Assembly (NCBI GenBank): GCA_024516155.1
Contig: JAJJXM010000045.1
Location: 62,001 to 126,000, forward strand
DNA: 64,000 nucleotides
Direction of reading: 5' to 3'
DNA from: Pyronema omphalodes
Taxonomy: Eukaryota > Ascomycota > Pezizomycetes > Pezizales > Pyronemataceae
Part shown: one piece after another, positions 23,560 to 35,997 of the stretch
Numbering within the stretch: the first letter of the stretch is position 1
Layout of the letters: each line of letters starts with the position of its first letter
Notes under the pieces: generated by a model
What the model saw: only the letters and a program-made list of their open reading frames with translations
What the model was told of the DNA's origin: nothing
Databases searched by the model: none
Translations under genes and position numbers: made by a program

Positions 23560-24236
23560 GTTAATAGACAACACGGTAATGTTTACCCACGCCATCAGTT
23601 TATATTTACTCAATAATTATATATGGATAATATGTACCCTTGTGAAAAAAAAGGGGGGGGGGGTTTAAAACACATTCACAGGCGTAACCTGACGGGTCTA
23701 AAGTGTTATCGTTGAGGGTAAGGCGTCTTCGGGCGGTAGCAACAACAAAAACTGAGAAGGTTGATTATATGCATATTCGTAAGATAAATCTTGAGTCACT
23801 TCAATATGGTATTACAATCAAAAACGTCTTAGCATCTGTAATTGCCAGTTTTTGCAAAAGGTTATACGCTGAAAAATGCTTCATTTTTGCAAAACATGTA
23901 ACATCTTCAAACTGTTACCGTCACAAACATTTTTCAATCGGAAGAGTTTTCAGAAGCGTTTTCGAATGCGTTTGTGAATGGTATGCAAACATTTTTGAGA
24001 CATTATAACGCTCGGTCGGCGACATCTGAATGAGAACTAGCTGGATCGCATTAGAGCTGTACTAAATCCAGTTGAAAGGCAAATTCATTTAAATTCCCGT
24101 GATTTCTCACATCACTAGCACCACAATTGTCCATCAAAAGGTACGTCATGAACCACTTTAAAGCCTCACAAGTTTCTATCGAAAGCTACATGATTGCACA
24201 TTATTACAAGACCAGCTACATTACTGAGGCAAAATC
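23560..24236 (+). repeat. W block, left copy (inverted partner at 34.39-35.04 kb)
   Basis: Unique-looking 0.65-kb block. Its reverse complement is at 34390-35035, from GCCATCAGTTTAT..TACTCAATAATTATATATGG to CACCACAATTGTCCATCAAAAG. A 101-residue frame at 23703-24008 has no recognised family and is not conserved as a frame in the partner. A G-run lies at about 23650. Confidence 0.65.
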
Positions 24237-24596
24237 AATGACAGGTATTATGGGTTACGCGTATTCTTATCTGAGTTAAAAGGAGTGACGTGAAGGAACT
24301 TCATGCCGCTGTAGGTAGGTGTCGTGAAGTTATTAAGGTAGCTCCGCTCTAGACAACGAGCTGCTGTCATTGTATTTCGACACTGGCCGCAACATTCATT
24401 TTGCGGCAGTTACCGCATGCTCGGTTGATGGTGTTTTACTCCGCGAAGAAATGAAATCGGTTTATGGCTGTAATGACATCCAGCACCATACTATCCGATG
24501 ACCGCATTGCGATCGGTTGCCGTTAGCTTAAGAACCTTCACAACAATCTGATACAAACCTCCTAGCCATCATCCGTTACTACATGAGACCAGTGCA

Positions 24597-24758
24597 TAAG
24601 TGGGACGGAGCCGCAGTGGCTATAAAATCCCCCCATCGCCCCTCCCTTCTTATTTTCTCCTCATTACGGTGACTACGCTCTACACGACTGAGTTATCCCC
24701 TATGCAGCTGGGAACTTGGGAGAAGCCCAGCACCGGGCTGGTTAAAGCCCAAAAGAAG
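24597..24758 (+). promoter_or_regulatory. TATA-leader module, copy 6
   Basis: CTATAAAATCC box near 24620. Leader and hairpin intact. Donor AAG|GTTTGT, weaker than in other copies. Confidence 0.65.
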
Positions 24759-25420
24759 GTTTGTTTGTTATTTCCTTCATTTTTTCTTTCATTTGTATTT
24801 TTCCGTAAAGAAATAAATATGAATAACCCTTTTCATCACCATCTCGTCTATGATCTATCTGTGAACATTGATCCCCGAATAATATGCATAACACTGCCGG
24901 AACGGAGGTTCGTTAGTGGATTTGTTGTGGGTTTATATTTATCCGTGATATTGCGCTCGTTAGTCTGATCGACGGGTGATTGAGAGATCCCGGCTGGTGA
25001 TGGAATTGCGTGGTTGTAACACGAGGCGAAATGCCAAAAGGAAGCTAGAACCCCAAAAATCCAGTGAATGTAAATAATGTAATAAGTATGGCAATAAGCG
25101 CGGAACTAGGATGCAAGCATGGAAACGAGCGGTGTTTAACTGTACGCTACTCGTGCAAAGGTGGCGCTGATTCTCCACCCCCGATCACTCGCATGCTCGT
25201 AAACCGTGGGTACTTCTAGGAAATGTGTCTAAGAGCTGATGATCGGTTACTGGTTTGTTTTACTCCGCCCAGCAATGAAATCGGTCTGTGGCTGTGATGA
25301 CATTCAGCACCATACTATCCGATGACCGCATTGCGATCGGTTACCGTTAGCTTCAGAACCGTCACAACCATCTGATACACCACCTAACTATCAGCCGTTG
25401 CCAGAATAGAGTTCCCCGTA

Positions 25421-25589
25421 CACAAGTGGAACAGAGCCGCAGGCCCGCAGTGGGTATATAATCCCCCCTATCCCCCCAACCTCCTTGCTTCTCATAACGG
25501 TAACTACGCTCTACACGACTGAGTGATCCCCTACGCGGCTGGGAACTTGGGAGAAGCCCAGCACCGGGCTGGTTAAAGCCCAAAAGAAG
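25421..25589 (+). promoter_or_regulatory. TATA-leader module, copy 7
   Basis: GTATATAATCC box near 25455. Hairpin intact. Donor AAG|GTTAGT. It is the last module before the inner unique segment and points toward the MAPLSL gene 2.9 kb downstream. Confidence 0.7.
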
Positions 25590-26059
25590 GTTAGTTTTTT
25601 ATTCTTCGTTTTTTTTTAAAAAAAAATTTGTATTTTTCCAGAAATAATTAAATATGAATAATAACCCTTTTCATCACCATCTCGTCTATGACCCATCTGT
25701 GAACATTGAACTCCGAATAATATGCATAACAGTGCTGTAATAGAGGTTCAATAGTTGATTTGTTGTAATGGCATATTTATCCGTGATGTTGCGCGCGTTA
25801 GGAAGATTGCCGTGTGATTGATGATTAAACAATCCCGGTTGGTGATGCAATCGCGTGGTGGTAACACGAGGCTGCGACATCGCGTGAAGCGCGGAAGGGA
25901 ATCGGAAATGTCAAAAGGAAGCTACACAGAAACCCAAAATCCGGTGAGATGCAATGGCGCCACCATCATAAGTGTGGCAGTAAGCGCGAAACTAGGATGC
26001 AGGCGCGGAAACGAGTGGTGTCTGACGTGACGCTAGGGTTAACCAACCGGGATAATACT

Positions 26060-26556
26060 CGTGGTGACTAGTGGCTATAGCGCTCACCACCGCTCAACTC
26101 TTCCACTGGGGGTTCCCTCCTCCTTGCCGCTGGAAACACCCGGGCCTGCCCTATCTCGTGGCCCCCCCCCCCCCCTTTCTAGAAAACCCTAACCCATCAA
26201 AGTTTGTTTCAACAGCATGCAATTGTTCGCAGCAATTCAGGGCCCATTTTCCATCACACTCACATCCAGGCGTAAGTAATACCAACGAAGCAAAAAGATG
26301 TTGTAGAGTTATATGGGTCTGTTTTTAAAGGGTTTTCTGTGATTTGTTTTGCGGGCGTGATGTTGAAAAACGATATTGTAGTTCATCTGAGCAAGATGAT
26401 CACGAGCGGATTCTCGCAGATAAGCAATCGTAATTCTCTCCAGAACCGCTATTTCATCCTGAGGATTTGTCTATATATACTTAAAGGGTCCCTACTTCAA
26501 TATTGTACTTTATTGGAATAATTTACACGTCATTGGTGGTGAGCGCTAGCCACCAC
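26060..26556. mobile_element. Inverted-repeat element in copy A (MITE-like)
   Basis: The left end GGCTATAGCGCTCACCACC and right end GGTGGTGAGCGCTAGCCACC are inverted. The partner in copy B (about 36457-36865) shares both ends but is shorter inside. A poly-C run is at 26161-26176. No transposase frame. The GCGCTCACCACC ends recur next to modules at 31355 and 42825. Confidence 0.5.
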
Positions 26557-28458
26557 CTTTTGGACGATTCATCGGAACGTGTCGACTCGATCTCTGTCGC
26601 GAAGTAGCCTGTCCGCGGATGCATCATTATTGAACAACACCCATTGCCTCGACCCACTTTTCGAACTCCAGACGAATTAGTTCTTATCTTTGCATGAAGT
26701 TTTGACTGACGGTAAAAATAAAATGGTTGGTATGTATTTACCCAGGCCCTGTGACGACAAAAGGTAAACCGGCGTGGTGAATTGATCAGAAAGTGCTAGA
26801 TCGGTTTCTTAATGGACAAACCTCTGAAACATGGGAACTCGGCAGGCGGACTACAATATAAGCGGTTCCCGTCGGTTAGAGCCGTAGTACACAAGATCAA
26901 TATGTAACTAAACTATATCAGGATTAGTGAGTATCAAAGGAAGACCCTTGATGTCGTCATGAGATTGCATATGTCCCATATGTATTTCCTTTTTTCCATG
27001 ACTCTGATTCACATCATTCTCAACCTCAGCTGTGAATTCGGTTAATCATGCAGCTATAACGGTGCATCAAGCCATGAATCTGTAAGAAAAATGGACTATA
27101 TATGGACACCAACCATACCTCGCAACATGTAACAAAAATAAATTAATTTTCCGCGCTATTTCCAGGGGTAACCCTCTTTGAAGCCTTCTGGAGTTCCTGT
27201 ATACATACATACATACGTAGGGGCGCTGTCAGCCGAGCAGGCGATGCTGTATGCGCGGTGACACCGGTCGATGCGGTGTGCAAATCCCTGCACTCCGCGG
27301 CAACGCATAAAATGCTAGGTATGAATACTCATTAGAGGGCTAGCGTTCTGGAAACTTCTGATACTTCGCAAAGTTCCTGGAACTTACTATCACTTCCTGA
27401 ACTAGGATTATCCTGTCTCCAGATACTGACGTATCATATGTACGTGTTCACTGTGCTCCGTGGTTGTGGTCACGTTATCTCCACCTTCCCGAAATACACA
27501 AGCTTTGTAATAAATTGGGCAAGTCCAAGTACGCGGTATGTATCCGCGATCCAGCGCCTTGCGTCAAAAATATATATCACCGATGAATGATCGACGGTTT
27601 GCATATCAGATGTGCTTCTTGGGCGCGTTTGGGTACTATGGTTAATTCATTATACTTTCACAGCCAAGTCGACCATCTCAACGTTCACCAGATTTGTTAA
27701 GAAATAGCAGCGAAAGTGGAAAACCAAGCATGATAGTTAGCAAGACAGACATTGCGTTAATGGGGGTACGCGACAGGTAACGTTTTTATTATTGAGAGCA
27801 GACAGAGCTTCAAGGACTTTGCACTATTCGATCACACACTCTACCAACCTCTTGTTCTGTTTCTTTACCATGATGTTCTTGAAATAGGTGGTTGTTTCTG
27901 TTGAGAGGTGATATTTGTTCGTTTGCTCAGATGGCGCAAACTGCGGCTGAAAAGCGCTAGTGCCGACTGCCGTTGAGTTCCGGGCAGGGGGTTTCAAGGC
28001 TGGCTTGCGGTCTGAGCTCACGATGAACTAAACCCGATCGAGATTATACTTACCACTTACAGTAGATTTGTTGTAGTATGCTTGAAATTGTTTTCCGAAA
28101 TTGAATCATGATGCATTCCAAAAGCTTAATGTTCGAAGGAAACCCTACTGTTAGGAACCTTTCTCACATGTGCATGTGCATAACAACCGTCCCAACTTTG
28201 AGGCCAGCCGCTATAAAATGCAGCATCATAGAACGTTAGAAATCCCTCGTCCGTAGTCCAACATACCGACCATGCGATTCCTAGAGTCTTTCCCTTAATC
28301 CAATTCTCTTTGTTATATCCCCCGACAACCTGCCCCCTCCCTATATCACGTCGCATCTGTCATACTCGACCATCATCGCCAACTTCAGTCACTCTTTCAA
28401 AAACATATTTCCATATTATCATTCATTCTTTATCACCACGTTCGTTATTCACGCAATT

Positions 28459-29100
28459 ATGGCACCACTTTCTCTTATCAACGGTCAGAACACGCCCGCC
28501 CCAGACAGCATCCCATCTTTTGAAACTCTGTAAGTTCTTCTATTATTCCGAACCAACTCGTCTCAACCCGATCAACCTCACCATACCTTAAAGCTCCTCC
28601 ACTGACAACTTCTTTTCCAGCCTTGATCAAATCCCACCTCTGATGCCGCCTCCTACACGATCCTCCGGGGAAAATTCCAACTCCTACTCCGTTCCCTCAT
28701 CAAGCGTCACAACCCATTCAACAACCCTGCGTACGATGCGCACGACGGCATCAAGATCCATGATATGATGATAGAAACCCGAAAGATTCTGCCCGAGTCC
28801 AAGACCGAATCCAGTGACCCAAAGAACCAAGGGAACCAAACCACAGATCACGAGGCCCATAATGATCTTCCTTACCGCTTCATGATCGCCGGATTTGCAC
28901 GGCTTGGAAATCTGGTTAGGTCCGCATACGTTGGGGATACACATTCTGCAGCTATGCATCAGATCGATAAGAATACCTGTAGACAGTACATGTCATGGAT
29001 GGGCTTCAATCCGGCAGAGGTGGAGGAGTGTTGGAGGGTTGTAGAGGAGAAGGGGCAGGAAATGAACGGCGGTTGTGGCGGAGACGGCGGGGTATTATAG
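28459..29100 (+). pseudogene. MAPLSL family, copy 1 (frameshifted)
   Basis: Exon 1 28459-28529 reads MAPLSLINGQNTPAPDSIP. The intron 28530-28620 is GTAAGT...TTCCAG. Exon 2 needs one base inserted near 28636 (CCACCT where copy 3 has an extra C) to continue as AASYTILRGKF, RSLIKRHNPFNNPAYDAHDG, RFMIAGFARLGNLVRSAYVG, CRQYMSWMGFNPAEVEECW and a Gly-rich end GGDGGVL. Without the shift it stops early. The copy is otherwise well conserved, so either it broke recently or this is a sequence error. Function unknown. An intact paralog is at 47255. Confidence 0.7.
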
Positions 29101-29439
29101 GGTATGAGAAGGGGGGGAAGTAGGCTGCGTTTACTGGTTGGGTTTGTGGCTGGGTTTATTATGGTTATTGTGTTTTATCTTGTGGAACGCGGTTGGATTC
29201 AATGGACGTAGGGTTAGGGTTATGAAGTACCTGGAAAAGGCACCCATGGTTTGGGCCAGGTCTCCTATATATTACCCCTCCCCCCCACCCCACCCAGCCC
29301 CCACTCTCGTCTTCCTCTGCTTTTTCCCCAGGTGGGAAATTACGCCGTAGACGTATGCATCATGCCTTTCACGACTGGGAATCCCAAAGAATCTTCCGAT
29401 AGGGCTAATGAAATCCTCAACGAAGATTCGTCTGGCATT

Positions 29440-29680
29440 CCTTTTATTTTTTTTCTTTCGTCGTTCTATTTATCATTATTTCATTTTTTCATTTTTTCAT
29501 TGTTTCATTATTTCATTATTTCATTATTTCATTACTATCATTGTTATTATGATCATTGTTATTGTTGCCACCTTCTTGTAATTATCATTACATTCGTATG
29601 ATAATTGCTGTCATCAATATCATCAATATCATCAATATCATCAATATCATTGTTATCATAATAGCCATATTACATTTGAT
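29440..29680. repeat. AT-rich microsatellites after MAPLSL copy 1
   Basis: TTTCATTA-type units at 29470-29535 and a 9-bp ATCATCAAT array at 29607-29650. Copy B has a longer ATTGTCATTATC-type tract at the same place (40960-41130). Confidence 0.85.
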
Positions 29681-29700
29681 AGACAAGGAAAGATGCTCTT

Positions 29701-30300
29701 CATAAGGTGCTCTTTGCCTGGGGTTTCCGAAGTCGCGAGAGCCCGAGAAGACTACCCACAGAGGAAATCCAGTTTATTCTGTGATTGTAACAAACATCGA
29801 CAAGTCTCACAAGTATCAAACAGTAAACTTACCCTTGTACACATCGAAATTGTAATACTTGCATTACTTAATCACGCGGGTTGGTTTCAAAATAATCCTA
29901 GAAATTTGTAGTAGACAATATTAAGGTGGGTTACATTGCCGAGATACTGCTTCTCAGGCTAACAGCTTATGACGCATTTAACCTGAAGACTTGCCATAAG
30001 CTTACGCTTGGGATAAAAATCAAAGATTTGTATCATTATTATTACTATGATCAACCTGAAGACAATCAAGGAATATCTCACATCGCAGAATTATTCCGGG
30101 CAGGTTACTATGTCTACCAGCCGGAGTAGACGACAGCCCAGGGAGTCTGATCTGCTGTGTATGACATCATTTACTCTCACTCACTCGCTCTTACTAAGCG
30201 TTGAATGATGAATAATGATATAATCCGCACGCCATCATTTTTTAATCACTCGCATAAACTAAGCTTAACCGGGTATTGTGTGTTATTGAGCCGCATATTA
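29701..30300 (+). repeat. R repeat, copy 1
   Basis: Begins GGGTTTCCGAAGTCGCGAGAG and runs through AGAGGAAATCCAGTTTATTC to TAAGCTTAACCGGGTAT. Also at 32469-33045 and 41166-41780. The 72-residue frame in it is not kept in all copies, so it is probably non-coding. Confidence 0.7.
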
Positions 30301-30649
30301 TGCTCCTAGTGATGCGGTTAGATTCATTTCTGATTGTCTTCCGCACTTGCCGCGATATCGCGGCCCCCTGTTCCATACCACCAGGCGATTCCATCACCAA
30401 CCGGAATTGTTCAATCACAGGTCGATCAGACTAACGAGCGCAGTATGACGGGAAAATATAAAATTAAAACAAATCAACTATTGAACCTGTTTTGGCACTG
30501 TTATGCATATTATTCGAAGTTCAATGTTCACAGATGGATTATAGACGAGATGTTTGTTAATGTTTTTCAAAAAAACAAAAGGTTATTATTCTCATTTATT
30601 TATGGAAGAATACAAATTAAAAAAAAAATGGAGCAAATAAAATACTGAC

Positions 30650-30803
30650 CTTCTTTTGGGCTTTAACCAGCCCGGTGCTGGGCTTCTCCCAAGTTCCCAG
30701 CTGCGTAGGGGATCACTCAGTCGTGTAGAGCGTTGTCACCGTTATGAAGAGAAAATGAGAAGGGAGGGGCGATGGGGGGATTATATAGCCATTGCGATGT
30801 ACC
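30650..30803 (-). promoter_or_regulatory. TATA-leader module, copy 8
   Basis: Minus strand: CTATATAATCC box near 30785. Hairpin intact. Donor AAG|GTCAGT. Faces left, toward the MAPLSL gene. Confidence 0.7.
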
Positions 30804-31794
30804 GGTAACTCTAAGCACTGGTCTCTTGTACCAACGGCTGATGGGTAGGAGGTGTGTATCAGATGGTTGTGACGGTTCTTAAGCTCACGGCAACCGATAG
30901 CAATGCGGTCATCGGATAGTATGGTGCTGAATGTTATCACAGCCATAAACCGATTCCATTGCTTCGCGGAGTAAAACAAATTATTAACCGATCATGTGGT
31001 AATTGCCGCAACAACCAACGCAACAATAATAAGTCTGGATAGTTTTCTAGATGTAACGTAAGATAATATACTTCATTTTAACGTGTTTGTTGTATAAATA
31101 TTCTATGGTTGCGGTAGTGAAAGATACCATTATGGTTGACTCAAGAGAGCTCCTCGCGAGCAGATTCTAGTAGATAATCAATTATAATTCTCTCTACAAC
31201 AGCAATGTTATCCTGATTTCTTTGTCTCTATACGCCTACGGATCCCTACTCCAATACTGAACTTTACTGGAATAATGTACACGTAGTTGTGGTGGTGAAA
31301 TCCGCGGATGAGGAGGTCGACTCATACCGGTTGCGAGTTTGCGATCGACTGGGGGTGATGAGCGCTAGCCACTAGCCACCACGAGTATTGTCCCGGTTGA
31401 TCAATCCTACTCGTTAGACACTCGTTTCCGCGGTTGTACACTAGTTTCGCCCTTACGGACGTACTTATTACGCCATTTCCAGTCGCCGGATTTCGGGTTT
31501 CTGTGCAGTTTCCTTTTGACATTTCCGATTCTCTTCCGCGCTGGACGCGATGTCGCGGCCCCCTGTTACCGCGATTCCATTACCAACCGGGATTGCTCAA
31601 TCACCCGTCGACCAGACGAAAGAGCGCAATGTCACGGATAAATGTAAAATCACAACAAATCAACTAATGAACCTCTGTTTCGGCAGTGTTATGCGTATTA
31701 TTTGGGGATTACAGACGGGATGTTTATGAAAAGAGGTATTATTCTTATTTATTTATGGAAGAATCGGATGTTCGAGATGATGCCAATACAAACA

Positions 31795-31831
31795 ACAAAG
31801 GAAAAATGAAATAAAGGAAAATGAAATAAAT
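31795..31831. repeat. 16-bp minisatellite AAAGGAAAAATGAAAT, 2 copies
   Basis: Two units next to module 9. The same site in the duplicate (43263-43377) holds about seven. Confidence 0.85.
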
Positions 31832-31843
31832 AAAAAAACTAAC

Positions 31844-32000
31844 CTTCTTTTGGGCTTTAACCAGCCCGGTGCTGGGCTTCTCCCAAGTTCCCTGTCGTGT
31901 AGGGGATCACTCAGTCGTGTAGAGCGTAGTCACCGTTATGAGGAGAAAATGAGGAGGGGCGATGGGGGGATTTTATAGCCACTGCGGCTCCGTCCCACTT
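31844..32000 (-). promoter_or_regulatory. TATA-leader module, copy 9
   Basis: Minus strand: CTATAAAATCC box near 31972. Hairpin intact. Donor AAG|GTTAGT. Counterpart of copy 14 in the duplicate. Confidence 0.7.
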
Positions 32001-32468
32001 ACGTACGGGTAACTCTAATCACTGGACTCTCGTGCCAACGGCTGATGGTCAGGAGGTTTGTATCAGATGGTTGTGACGGTTGTCAAGCTAACGGCAACCG
32101 ATTACAATGTGGTCATCGGATAGTTATGGTGCTGGATGATATCACAGCTATAAGCCGATGACATTTCTTCGTGGGGTAAAACAAACCAGTAACCGATCAT
32201 CAGCTCTGAGAGACACTTCCTAGAAGTGTCCACGGTTTACGTATTACGAGCATGCGAGTGACCGGGGGTGGAGAATCAGCGTTACCTTTGCACGAGTAGC
32301 GTCCGGTTAGACACCGCTCGTTTCCGCAGTTGCATCCTGGTTTCGCGCTTACTGCCGTACTTGTTACGCCATGTCAAACCGTCTCATTTCGGATTTCTAG
32401 TTTCCTTTTGACATTTCTGATTCCCCAATGGGGATCTTTCAATTACGCGTCAATCAGACTAATGAGTG

Positions 32469-33045
32469 CACGGGGTTTCCGACGTCGAGAGAGCCCGAGA
32501 GGACCACCCACAGAGGAAATCCAGTTTATTTTGTGATTGTAACAAACATCGACAAGTCTCACAAGTATCAAACAGTAAACTTACCCTTGTACACATCGAA
32601 ATTGTAATACTTTCATTACTTAAATCACGCGGTTGATGAATAATCCTAGAAACATGTAGTAGGCTATAGTAAGATGGGTTGGTTACATTGCCGAGATACC
32701 TCTTCTCAGGCTAACAGCTTATGACACATTTAACCTGAACACTGGCCATAAGCTTACGCTGGGAATAAATATCCAAGATTTGTGTCATTATTATTGTTAC
32801 TATCATTAACATGAAGACAATAGAGTAAAAATACCTCATGTCCCAGATTTGTTCCGGATAGGTCACTATGTCTACGAGCCGGAGTAGACGACAGCCCAGG
32901 GAGTTTGATGTGCTTTGTATGACATCATTTACTCTCACACGTCCTTACTAAGCAATTTAGATGTCCTCATGTTGTATCACTCGAATATGCTAAGCCTCAC
33001 CTGGTATGGTGTGTAAATGAGCCGCGTATTATGAACCTAGTGATC
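32469..33045 (+). repeat. R repeat, copy 2
   Basis: Inserted at the end of duplication copy A, directly after ATGAGTGCA. Copy B continues uninterrupted there. It matches copies 1 and 3 until about 33045, then joins sequence related to the inside of the MITE at 37.2-37.7 kb. Confidence 0.7.
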
Positions 33046-33279
33046 TATACGTTTCATTTCACCCCGCCACCACACTTCAAATTGCACCAGAATCAAGAGA
33101 AATTGTTATCTGACTTCTATTCTACTATCATTTTAGGTTTATATCAAATCTTTTTTTTGCTGCAGGGTGGTGTAAATTTTGGCGTGGGGGGGGGGTGTTA
33201 TTCTGCTCGGTGACCCCTCTTACCCCCTGCCTCAACCAAGTGTCCGACTCCATGATATTAAGAAACCAATCCAGATTGT

Positions 33280-33500
33280 TATAATCAATTCACCACGCCG
33301 GTTTACCTTTTACCGTCACAAGGCCTGAGTAAATACATACCAATCATTTCTTTTACCGTTGGTCACAACTTCATGAAATAAGAACTAATTCGTCTGGAGT
33401 CCGAAATGGGGGTGTGGTAGAAGCAACAGGCGTTGTTAAATAATGATGCATCCGGGTACACGCAACTTCACGACAGTGATGAAGTCGACAAGTTCCGATT
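33280..33500 (-). repeat. Inverted copy of the 26.59-26.79 kb segment
   Basis: Reads the complement of the AATTCACCACGCCGG..GATGCATC..GAAGTCGACA segment found at 26590-26790 and 36890-37095. Another relative is at 44880-45010. It is part of the nested inverted architecture. Confidence 0.6.
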
Positions 33501-33917
33501 TTTTCCCGTTTACAAGGTAGCTCTAACCCTAGCGTCCCGTTAGACACCGCTCGTTTCCGCGCCTGCATTCTAGTTTTGCGCTTACTGGTACGCTTATTAT
33601 GCTATTTTAATTCGCCTGAATCTTGGGTTTCTAGCTTCCTTTTGGCATTTCTCCTCGTCTTACCACCAGGCGATTCCATCACCAACCGGGATTGCTCAAT
33701 CACCCGTCGATCAGACGAAAGGGCGCAATATCACGGATAAATGTAAAATCACAACAAATCAACTATTGAACCTGTTTTGGCACTGTTATGCATATTATTC
33801 GAAGTTCAATGTTCACAGATGGATTATAAGCGAGGTGGTGATGAAAAGGGTGAGGACTCTGATTTATTTATGGAAGAATACAAATTAAAGAAAAAATGGA
33901 GGAAATAACAAACTAAC

Positions 33918-34062
33918 CTTGTTTTGGGCTTCTCCCAACTTCCCAGCTGCGTAGGGGATCACTCAGTCGTGTAGAGCGTAGTCACCGTTCTGAGGAGGAA
34001 ATCAGAAGGGAGGGGGGATGGGGGGATTATATAGCCACTGCGGCTCCGTCCCACTTATCTAC
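33918..34062 (-). promoter_or_regulatory. TATA-leader module, copy 10 (hairpin deleted)
   Basis: Minus strand: TATA box near 34030, leader and donor AAG|GTTAGT present. The CCCAGCACCGGGCTGGTTAAAG hairpin core is missing (about 20 bp lost between two GGGCTT repeats). A natural deletion variant. Confidence 0.65.
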
Positions 34063-34389
34063 GGGTAACTCTAATCACTGGTCTCTCGTGCCAACGGCTG
34101 ATGGTTAGGAGGTGTGTATCAGATGGTTGTGACGGTTCTTCAGCTCACGGCAACCGATAGCAATTCGGTCATCGGATAGTATGGTGCTGGATGTCATCAC
34201 AGCCACAAACCGATTTCATTGCTTCGCGGAGTAAAACAACATTAACCGAGCATGCGGTAATTGCCGCAAGATGAGTCTTGCCGCCAGTGTCAAAACCTCA
34301 CGACGCCCGCCTACAGCGGCATCAAATTCATTCACGTCACTCCCGTCACGTCGGATAAGAACACTCGTAGTCGATAATACCAATCATCG

Positions 34390-35035
34390 TTTTGGCTCAG
34401 TAATGTAGCTGGCCTTGTAAATGATCTATAATCACGTGGGTTTCGGTAAAAACTTGTGGGGCTTTTGAAGTGGCTAATAAAGTATCTTTTGATGGACAAT
34501 TGTGGTGCTAGTAATTTGGGTAATCCTGTGAATTTCAATGAATTGGACTTTCAAGCGGATTTAGTGCAGCGCTAATGTAATGTGGCTAGTCCTCATTCAG
34601 ATGCCGCCCATCGAGCGTTATAATATGTCGAACATGTTTGCAAACCGTTCATTGCAAATGTTTGTGACGGAAACAGTTTTGAATACGTTACATGTTTTGC
34701 AAAAATAAAGCATTTTTCAGCGCATCACTTTCTTGGAAAGACTAGCCATTACAGATGCTAAGACATTTTTGATTTTAATGCCATATTGAAATGACTCTTA
34801 CGAAGATGCATTTAATCTACCTTCTAAGTGTTTGTTGTTGCTATCGCCGGGAAATGCCTTGCCCTCAACGATAACACCTTAGACACGTCAGGGTACGCCT
34901 GCGAATGTGTATTGAACGCGCCCTTTTTTTTTACAAGGGTACATATTATCCATATATATAATCATTGAGTAGATCAAAATTGATGGCGTGGGTAAACAGT
35001 ACTGTAATGTCTGTTAAAACAGAAATTAGGCACAG
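34390..35035 (-). repeat. W block, right copy
   Basis: Inverted partner of 23560-24236. Inner boundary at the CATTACTGAGC/ATGATTGGTATTAT terminus. Confidence 0.65.
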
Positions 35036-35137
35036 CTCTGAGAGACACTTCCAAGAAGTACCCACGGTTTACGAGCATGCGAGTGATCGGGGCGGAGAAT
35101 TAGCGCCGCCTTTGCACGAGTAGCGTCCCGTTAGACA

Positions 35138-35189
35138 CCTGGGAAATTGGGAGATACCCAGCACCGGGCTGGTTAAAGCCCAAAAGAAG
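35138..35189 (+). promoter_or_regulatory. TATA-leader module, copy 11 (truncated)
   Basis: Only the last 52 bp of the leader (CTGGGAAATTGGGAGATACC onward), with hairpin and AAG|GTTTAT. TATA box and leader start are replaced by the ACGAGTAGCGTCCCGTTAGACACC segment of another unit. A recombination junction. Confidence 0.6.
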
Positions 35190-35836
35190 GTTTATTATTT
35201 ATTTATTTATTTTCCTTGTTATTTATATTCTTCCATAAATAAAGAAGGATAATAACCTTTTTCATCACATCTCGTCTATGATCTATCTGTGAACATTGAT
35301 CCCTGCATGATACACATGACACTGCAGAAATGGAGGCTCAACACAGCTGATTTGTTGTGATTTAATATTTATCCGTGATACTGCGCTCATTATTCTGATG
35401 GACGCGTAGTTAAATAATCCCTATTGGGGAATCAGAAATGTCAAAAGGAAACTAGAAATCCGAAATCAGGCGGTTCGACATGGCGTAATAAGTATGGCAA
35501 TAAGCGCGAAACTAGAATGCAAGCGCGGAAACGAGCGGTGTCTAACGGTACGCTACTCGTGCAAAGGCGGCGCTAATTCTCCACCCCGATCACTCGCATG
35601 CTCGTAAAGCGTGGACTCTTCTAGGAAGTGTCTCTGATAGCTGATGATGGGTTACTGGTTTGTTTTACTCCACGTGACAATATCGGTTTATGGCTGTGAT
35701 AACATTCAGCACCATACTATCCGATGACCGCATTGCGATCGGTTACTGTTAGATTGAGAACCGTCACAACCATCTGATACACACCTAACCATCATCCGTT
35801 GGTACTAGAGACCAGTCCATAGAGCTACCCGTAAAT

Positions 35837-35997
35837 AAGTGGGACGGAGCCGCAGTGGCTATATAATCCCCCCATCGCCCCTCCCTTCTTATTTTCTCCT
35901 CATTACGGTGACTACGCTCTACACGACTGAGTGATCCCCTACACAGCTGGGAACTTGGGAGAAGCCCAGCACCGGGCTGGTTAAAGCCCAGAAGAAG
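35837..35997 (+). promoter_or_regulatory. TATA-leader module, copy 12
   Basis: CTATATAATCC box at about 35860, hairpin intact, donor AAG|GTTAGT. TATA to donor is about 135 nt, giving a leader of roughly 100 nt if transcription starts about 30 bp past the TATA box. Confidence 0.7.

Larger units (their letters stand above)
25860..32469 (+). repeat. Segmental duplication, copy A
   Basis: Collinear with 36258-44018 across the MAPLSL gene, its upstream region, a 0.5-kb R repeat and two inward-facing modules. It lacks the 537-bp MITE, the inserts near 38.2-38.6 and 38.93-39.26 kb and the expanded minisatellite of copy B. It has extra sequence at 26453-26530 that copy B lacks. Confidence 0.8.

Noticed and set aside
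26190..26205. Telomere-like AACCCTAACCC
   Set aside because: A single occurrence (and its duplicate near 36575) inside a repeat; no tandem telomere array.
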